From Pseudomonadota bacterium (GTDB taxonomy: Bacteria; Desulfobacterota; Binatia; Binatales; Binataceae), in the NCBI GenBank assembly GCA_021324855.1, contig JAJPIG010000008.1, forward strand, positions 1-62,241: a DNA stretch of 62,241 nt. The letters run 5' to 3'. Below, piece after piece: positions 58,976 to 62,241 of the stretch. The notes under the pieces are model-generated. The model did no database searches and had not been told where the DNA came from. It was given only the letters and a program-made list of their open reading frames with translations. The first letter of the stretch is position 1; each line of letters opens with the position of its first letter. The translations under genes and the position numbers were made by a program.

Positions 58976-60181
58976 TTACTGATGATCGAGGTTCGAGAAG
59001 AGATGGCCAAGTTTTTCCTTCTTGGTCCGCAGGTAATCGATAATACCCTCGTGCGGAGTTACTTCCAGCGGTACGCGCGTCACCTTGACGCCGTAGCGAC
59101 GCAGGCTCTCGATTTTGTGCGGATTGTTGGTCAAAAGCTGCGCCTCGCCGACGCCGAGATCGCGTAGGATCTGCGCGCCGATGCCATAGTCGCGCAGGTC
59201 TGACTTGAAGCCCAGCTCGTGATTGGCTTCAACTGTGTCGAGTCCGCCGTCCTGAAGCGCGTAGGCGCGAATCTTGTTGCCGAGCCCGATGCCCCGTCCT
59301 TCCTGATGCAGGTAGACGATCACGCCGCGCTCGGATTGCATGATCATCTCCATTGAACGCTCGAGCTGCTCGCCGCAATCGCAGCGGTTCGAGGCGAATA
59401 CGTCGCCGGTCAGACATTCCGAGTGCAACCGCACCAGCGCCGGCAGACCGCCGCCGACCTCGCCCTTGATAAGCGCAAGATGCTCGCGGCCATCGACAAT
59501 ATTGTGATAGACGACGGCGCGAAGCTCGCCGTGCGGCGTACGGAACGGCGCCTCCGACACTCGCTGCACGAGGATTTCACGGGCGAGACGATGCGGCACA
59601 AGATCCTTGATGAAAAACATCGGGAGCTTGTGCCGCTCGGCGAACTGTTCGAGCTCGGATAATCTCGCCGCCTGGCCATCCTCGTTGAGAATCGTGCACA
59701 GCGCCGCAGCCGGCCGAACGCCGGCGGACCGCACCGCGTCGACCGCTCCTTCGGCCCGCCCGATGCGGACCATCACGCCGCCGCTCAGCGCCATCAGCGG
59801 CAGCACATGCCCGGGCATCACGATGTCGCGCGAGGTCGAATGTTCGGAGGCGAGCACCTGAATGGTGCGGGCGCGGTCGCCGGCTGATATTCCGGTCGTC
59901 ACGCCCTCGCGGGCTTCAACCAATGCGCCCATCTGTTCAGTGATCTCGTCGCGCTGGGTCGACGGAATAATCGGGATTCCGAGTTCGCGGATGCGCTTTT
60001 CCTCGATCGCCACCGAGACGATTCCGCGCGCATGCCGTACCATGAAATTGACGGCGTCGGCGGTCACCTTCTCCGCCGCCATCACGAGGTCGCCCTCCGC
60101 GTCCGGCCGCTCCTCGGCGACCATCACGGCCATCTTGCCGGCTTCGATCGCGTCGAAGACTTTCTCCAGCGACGTAACCAC
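58976..60181 (-). CDS. ribBA: Bifunctional 3,4-DHBP synthase / GTP cyclohydrolase II
   Basis: A 401-residue fusion catalysing the two entry reactions of riboflavin synthesis. The N-terminal half (1-200) is the dihydroxybutanone-phosphate synthase, with AEERPDAEGDLVMAAEKVT and FMVRHARGIV. The C-terminal half (about 205-400) is GTP cyclohydrolase II, with the zinc cysteines in LTGDVFASNRCDCGEQL and VYLHQEGRGIGLGNK. Both active sites look complete. The start codon is GTG. It lies 78 bp after ribD. Confidence 0.95.
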   Translation of the reverse strand: MVTSLEKVFDAIEAGKMAVMVAEERPDAEGDLVMAAEKVTADAVNFMVRHARGIVSVAIEEKRIRELGIPIIPSTQRDEITEQMGALVEAREGVTTGISAGDRARTIQVLASEHSTSRDIVMPGHVLPLMALSGGVMVRIGRAEGAVDAVRSAGVRPAAALCTILNEDGQAARLSELEQFAERHKLPMFFIKDLVPHRLAREILVQRVSEAPFRTPHGELRAVVYHNIVDGREHLALIKGEVGGGLPALVRLHSECLTGDVFASNRCDCGEQLERSMEMIMQSERGVIVYLHQEGRGIGLGNKIRAYALQDGGLDTVEANHELGFKSDLRDYGIGAQILRDLGVGEAQLLTNNPHKIESLRRYGVKVTRVPLEVTPHEGIIDYLRTKKEKLGHLFSNLDHQ

Positions 60182-60259
60182 GTACTCCAGTCTACCTTTC
60201 CCGGCTTGATCCTAGCACCGGGTTTGCAGGCTCTCCAAGCATATGTTTTCGCTGCGGCA

Positions 60260-61387
60260 TCACTGTACTCGCGCGCGGGATTTGACCGGGCGCCCTTCGA
60301 TCAACAGGTCGCCGCCAACCGGCGTGACCGTCAGCGAATCGAGCGCGATCGCGTCGCGCATCTTTGTCGGCTTGAGTCCCTCGATAACCGGGAGGCCGGC
60401 GCCGAGGATTAGCGGCGCGACGAAAATCGCGATTTGATCAACGATTCTGGAACGAATCGCCGAGGCTGCGGTGTGCGCGCCGCCCTCGATCAGCACCCGG
60501 CACCATCCGCGGCGGCCGAACTCGCGCATGAGCCAGCCCAAATCGAGTTCACCGCCACGCTCGGGACATCCGATTACCTCGACCCGCGGCGTTTCGTAAC
60601 GATCGCGGGCGTGCGCCAGATTTGAGGGGTTCGTGACCAGGATCGCCGGCGCGGTCGATCGCTCGCGAAAGACGCGACTTCGTGGCGAGGTCGCAAGTCG
60701 CGCATCAAGTATCACCCGAACCGGATCGCGTCCGCCCGGAATGCGGCAGGTGAGGCGAGGATTGTCGGTCATGACCGTTCCGGCGCCGACGATCACGGCG
60801 TCTGCCTCCCTCCGCCATCGATGGACCAGCGCGCGTGATGCCTCCGAGCTGATCCATCGCGAGTCGCCGCCCGGCGCGGCAATCCGACCATCGAGCGTGG
60901 CCGCAAGCTTCAAGAGCGCAAACGGACGCCCTCGGGTCACCCGCGTCATGAAGCCCTCGTTGGCGCGCCGACATTCATCCTCGAGCACGCCGGTTGTCAC
61001 GGCGACTCCGGCGCTGCGCAGGATTCGTACCCCGCGTCCGCGCACGGGCGGGTAAGGATCCAGACATCCGATCACGACCCGCTTGATGCCCGCGGCGGCG
61101 AGCAAGCGGGCGCAGGACGGAGTGAGGCCCTGATGTGCGCATGGCTCAAGCGAGACATAAGCTGTCGCGCCGCGCGCCCGCCTTCCGGCCCGCGCCAACG
61201 CGGCGGTTTCCGCATGCGGCCGGCCGCCTCGCCCGGTGGCTCCTTTACCAATAATTTGATTGTCCCGAACGATCACGCAGCCGACGGCCGGATTCGGCGT
61301 GGTAAGCCCGAGCATCGCGCGCCCCAATCTGATCGCTTCGCTCATGAACCGGCGATCAGCATCGCGCAAGCCTGCGATGGCCATCAC
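60260..61387 (-). CDS. ribD: Riboflavin biosynthesis deaminase/reductase RibD
   Basis: A 375-residue bifunctional enzyme. The N-terminal deaminase has the zinc site in PHAETAAL and EPCAHQGLTPSC. The C-terminal NADPH-dependent reductase has LLKLAATLDGRIA and VIVGAGTVMTDNPRLTCR. It acts after RibA in the pathway. It follows nrdR by 13 bp, an order seen in many bacteria. Riboflavin synthase (ribE) and lumazine synthase (ribH) genes are not found between ribD and nusB, where they often lie. Confidence 0.95.
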   Translation of the reverse strand: MMAIAGLRDADRRFMSEAIRLGRAMLGLTTPNPAVGCVIVRDNQIIGKGATGRGGRPHAETAALARAGRRARGATAYVSLEPCAHQGLTPSCARLLAAAGIKRVVIGCLDPYPPVRGRGVRILRSAGVAVTTGVLEDECRRANEGFMTRVTRGRPFALLKLAATLDGRIAAPGGDSRWISSEASRALVHRWRREADAVIVGAGTVMTDNPRLTCRIPGGRDPVRVILDARLATSPRSRVFRERSTAPAILVTNPSNLAHARDRYETPRVEVIGCPERGGELDLGWLMREFGRRGWCRVLIEGGAHTAASAIRSRIVDQIAIFVAPLILGAGLPVIEGLKPTKMRDAIALDSLTVTPVGGDLLIEGRPVKSRARVQ

Positions 61388-61400
61388 AGCGGCCGGGAGA

Positions 61401-61910
61401 TCACTGGGCGGCTTCGCCCTTCTTGCCGCGCGAGCGTACAGCTTCAGGCGAGACTTCGCGGCGCCGAATCAACTCCTCGAGTTCGCGCATGAATTCGTCG
61501 ATGTCCTTGAACGAACGATAGACCGAGGCGAAGCGGACGTAGGCGACCTGATCGGTGCGATGCAATTCGTCCATCACCGCGCCCCCGATAAACGAACTCG
61601 CGACCTCGGGCTCCCCGCGCTCGAGGATAGCGGCTTCGACGCGGTCTGCGATCTGCTCGATCGTTTCCATCGAGACCGGACGCTTTTCGCAGGCGCGCTT
61701 GAGTCCGGCGATAATCTTGGCGCGATCATAGGGCTCGCGGCGATTATCCTTCTTCACCACCATCGGCACCGCCTGCTCGACGCGCTCGAAGGTGGTGAAG
61801 CGGCGCTTGCACGAGCTGCATAGTCTCCGTCGCCGGATCGATCCGCCGTCGCGAGAAGTGCGCGAATCGATCACCCGGTTACCGCGATGATGACAAAATG
61901 GGCAACGCAT
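61401..61910 (-). CDS. nrdR: Transcriptional repressor NrdR
   Basis: A 169-residue repressor of ribonucleotide reductase genes that binds NrdR boxes in response to ATP/dATP. The N-terminal zinc finger has [17 protein letters not shown] and [18 protein letters not shown]; the ATP-cone follows with [23 protein letters not shown] 61910 is the family start; the frame continues ten codons upstream. Confidence 0.96.
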   Translation of the reverse strand: MRCPFCHHRGNRVIDSRTSRDGGSIRRRRLCSSCKRRFTTFERVEQAVPMVVKKDNRREPYDRAKIIAGLKRACEKRPVSMETIEQIADRVEAAILERGEPEVASSFIGGAVMDELHRTDQVAYVRFASVYRSFKDIDEFMRELEELIRRREVSPEAVRSRGKKGEAAQ

Positions 61911-62004
61911 CAGAACGCGAAACGCGCTGCGCGCCGGCAAAGCCGTCCGGCTTCAGCGGCGGGCCATGCTGACCCGCGGCCGGATGGAGAACGGGAGATG
62001 GTGC

Positions 62005-62241
62005 TCAGCTTTTGTGGGCCTCGATATAGCTGACGACGTCCTTCACGGTTCGGATCTTCTCGGCATCCTCATCCGAAATCTCCATCCCGTACTCCTCCTC
62101 CAATGCCATAACCAGCTCGACGATATCGAGCGAGTCAGCCCCGAGATCCTCGATAAAGGAAGCCTCTGGAGTCACTTCGTCCGCGGCCACGCCGAGCTGC
62201 TCGCTGATAATCTCGCGAACCCTGGTTTCGACGTCTGAAGC
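62005..62241 (-). CDS. acpP: Acyl carrier protein, 5' end outside window
   Basis: The last 78 codons of an acyl carrier protein; the frame runs off the window edge, probably lacking only the first residue or two. The phosphopantetheine serine is in [20 protein letters not shown], preceded by [11 protein letters not shown] and followed by [14 protein letters not shown]. Such a protein carries acyl chains in fatty-acid synthesis; fab genes would be expected just beyond the window. An internal GTG at 62190 would remove helix I and is not the true start. Confidence 0.95.
   Translation of the reverse strand, partial: ASDVETRVREIISEQLGVAADEVTPEASFIEDLGADSLDIVELVMALEEEYGMEISDEDAEKIRTVKDVVSYIEAHKS

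Overview
The window is a dense, high-GC chromosomal segment from a Gram-negative, probably aerobic bacterium. Outer-membrane biogenesis (LptE, RlpA-type lipoprotein), a proteobacteria-like gene repertoire and heavy use of ATGA overlaps support this. The mix of a TCA operon, acyl-CoA dehydrogenase, homogentisate degradation, MoxR/CoxE-type proteins and PyrR-type pyrimidine control fits a deltaproteobacterial or Binatota-like lineage. That placement is inferred from gene content, not from phylogeny. No rRNA, tRNA or CRISPR array was recognised.

Layout. 1-5 kb: the end of an FAD oxidoreductase gene, a MoxR ATPase/CoxE-like VWA pair, a BFN-domain protein and a membrane TPR protein, all on +. 5-8 kb: a periplasmic DsbA-like protein and a secreted carboxylesterase on -. 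8.0-10.2 kb: an intact IS1595-type transposon (7997-10194) with 24-bp imperfect inverted repeats and a perfect 8-bp target duplication. It carries a passenger gene with an HEPN-like R-N-x3-H motif. 10.3-13.5 kb: TPR protein, dGTPase-like hydrolase, RlpA-type protein and Nudix hydrolase. 13.0-24.2 kb: a compact pyrimidine operon on - (pyrR, a pyrB-pyrI(Zn)-pyrR fusion, pyrC, carA, carB, then recG and nudix). Its leader holds a promoter, a PyrR-binding-loop-like hairpin and an intrinsic terminator. 24.2-38.5 kb: a long - strand array running icd, mdh, sucC, sucD, ndk, a small membrane protein, rlmN, mtnP, a PfkB kinase, GT2, ugd, an epimerase, lepA, lepB and a coiled-coil protein. 38.7-43.3 kb: acyl-CoA dehydrogenase (+) facing hmgA, a luciferase-like oxidoreductase and fahA (-). 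43.4-47.1 kb: yebC-ruvC-ruvA-ruvB and a class-I amidotransferase. 47.2-53.7 kb: a lipoprotein and a surface-glycosylation cluster with a PA14-tailed GT-C protein, a CBM-like membrane-anchored protein and a double GT-C fusion. 53.8-62.2 kb: alpha/beta hydrolase, mazG, a YkoP-like protein, rpsT, holA, lptE, nusB, ribBA, ribD, nrdR and the 3' part of an acyl carrier protein gene.

Most notable: (1) the aspartate carbamoyltransferase fused to a PyrI-type zinc domain and a second PyrR-like domain, encoded just after a free-standing PyrR and a matching RNA leader; (2) the complete transposon with its HEPN-like cargo; (3) the two-module glycosyltransferase cluster.
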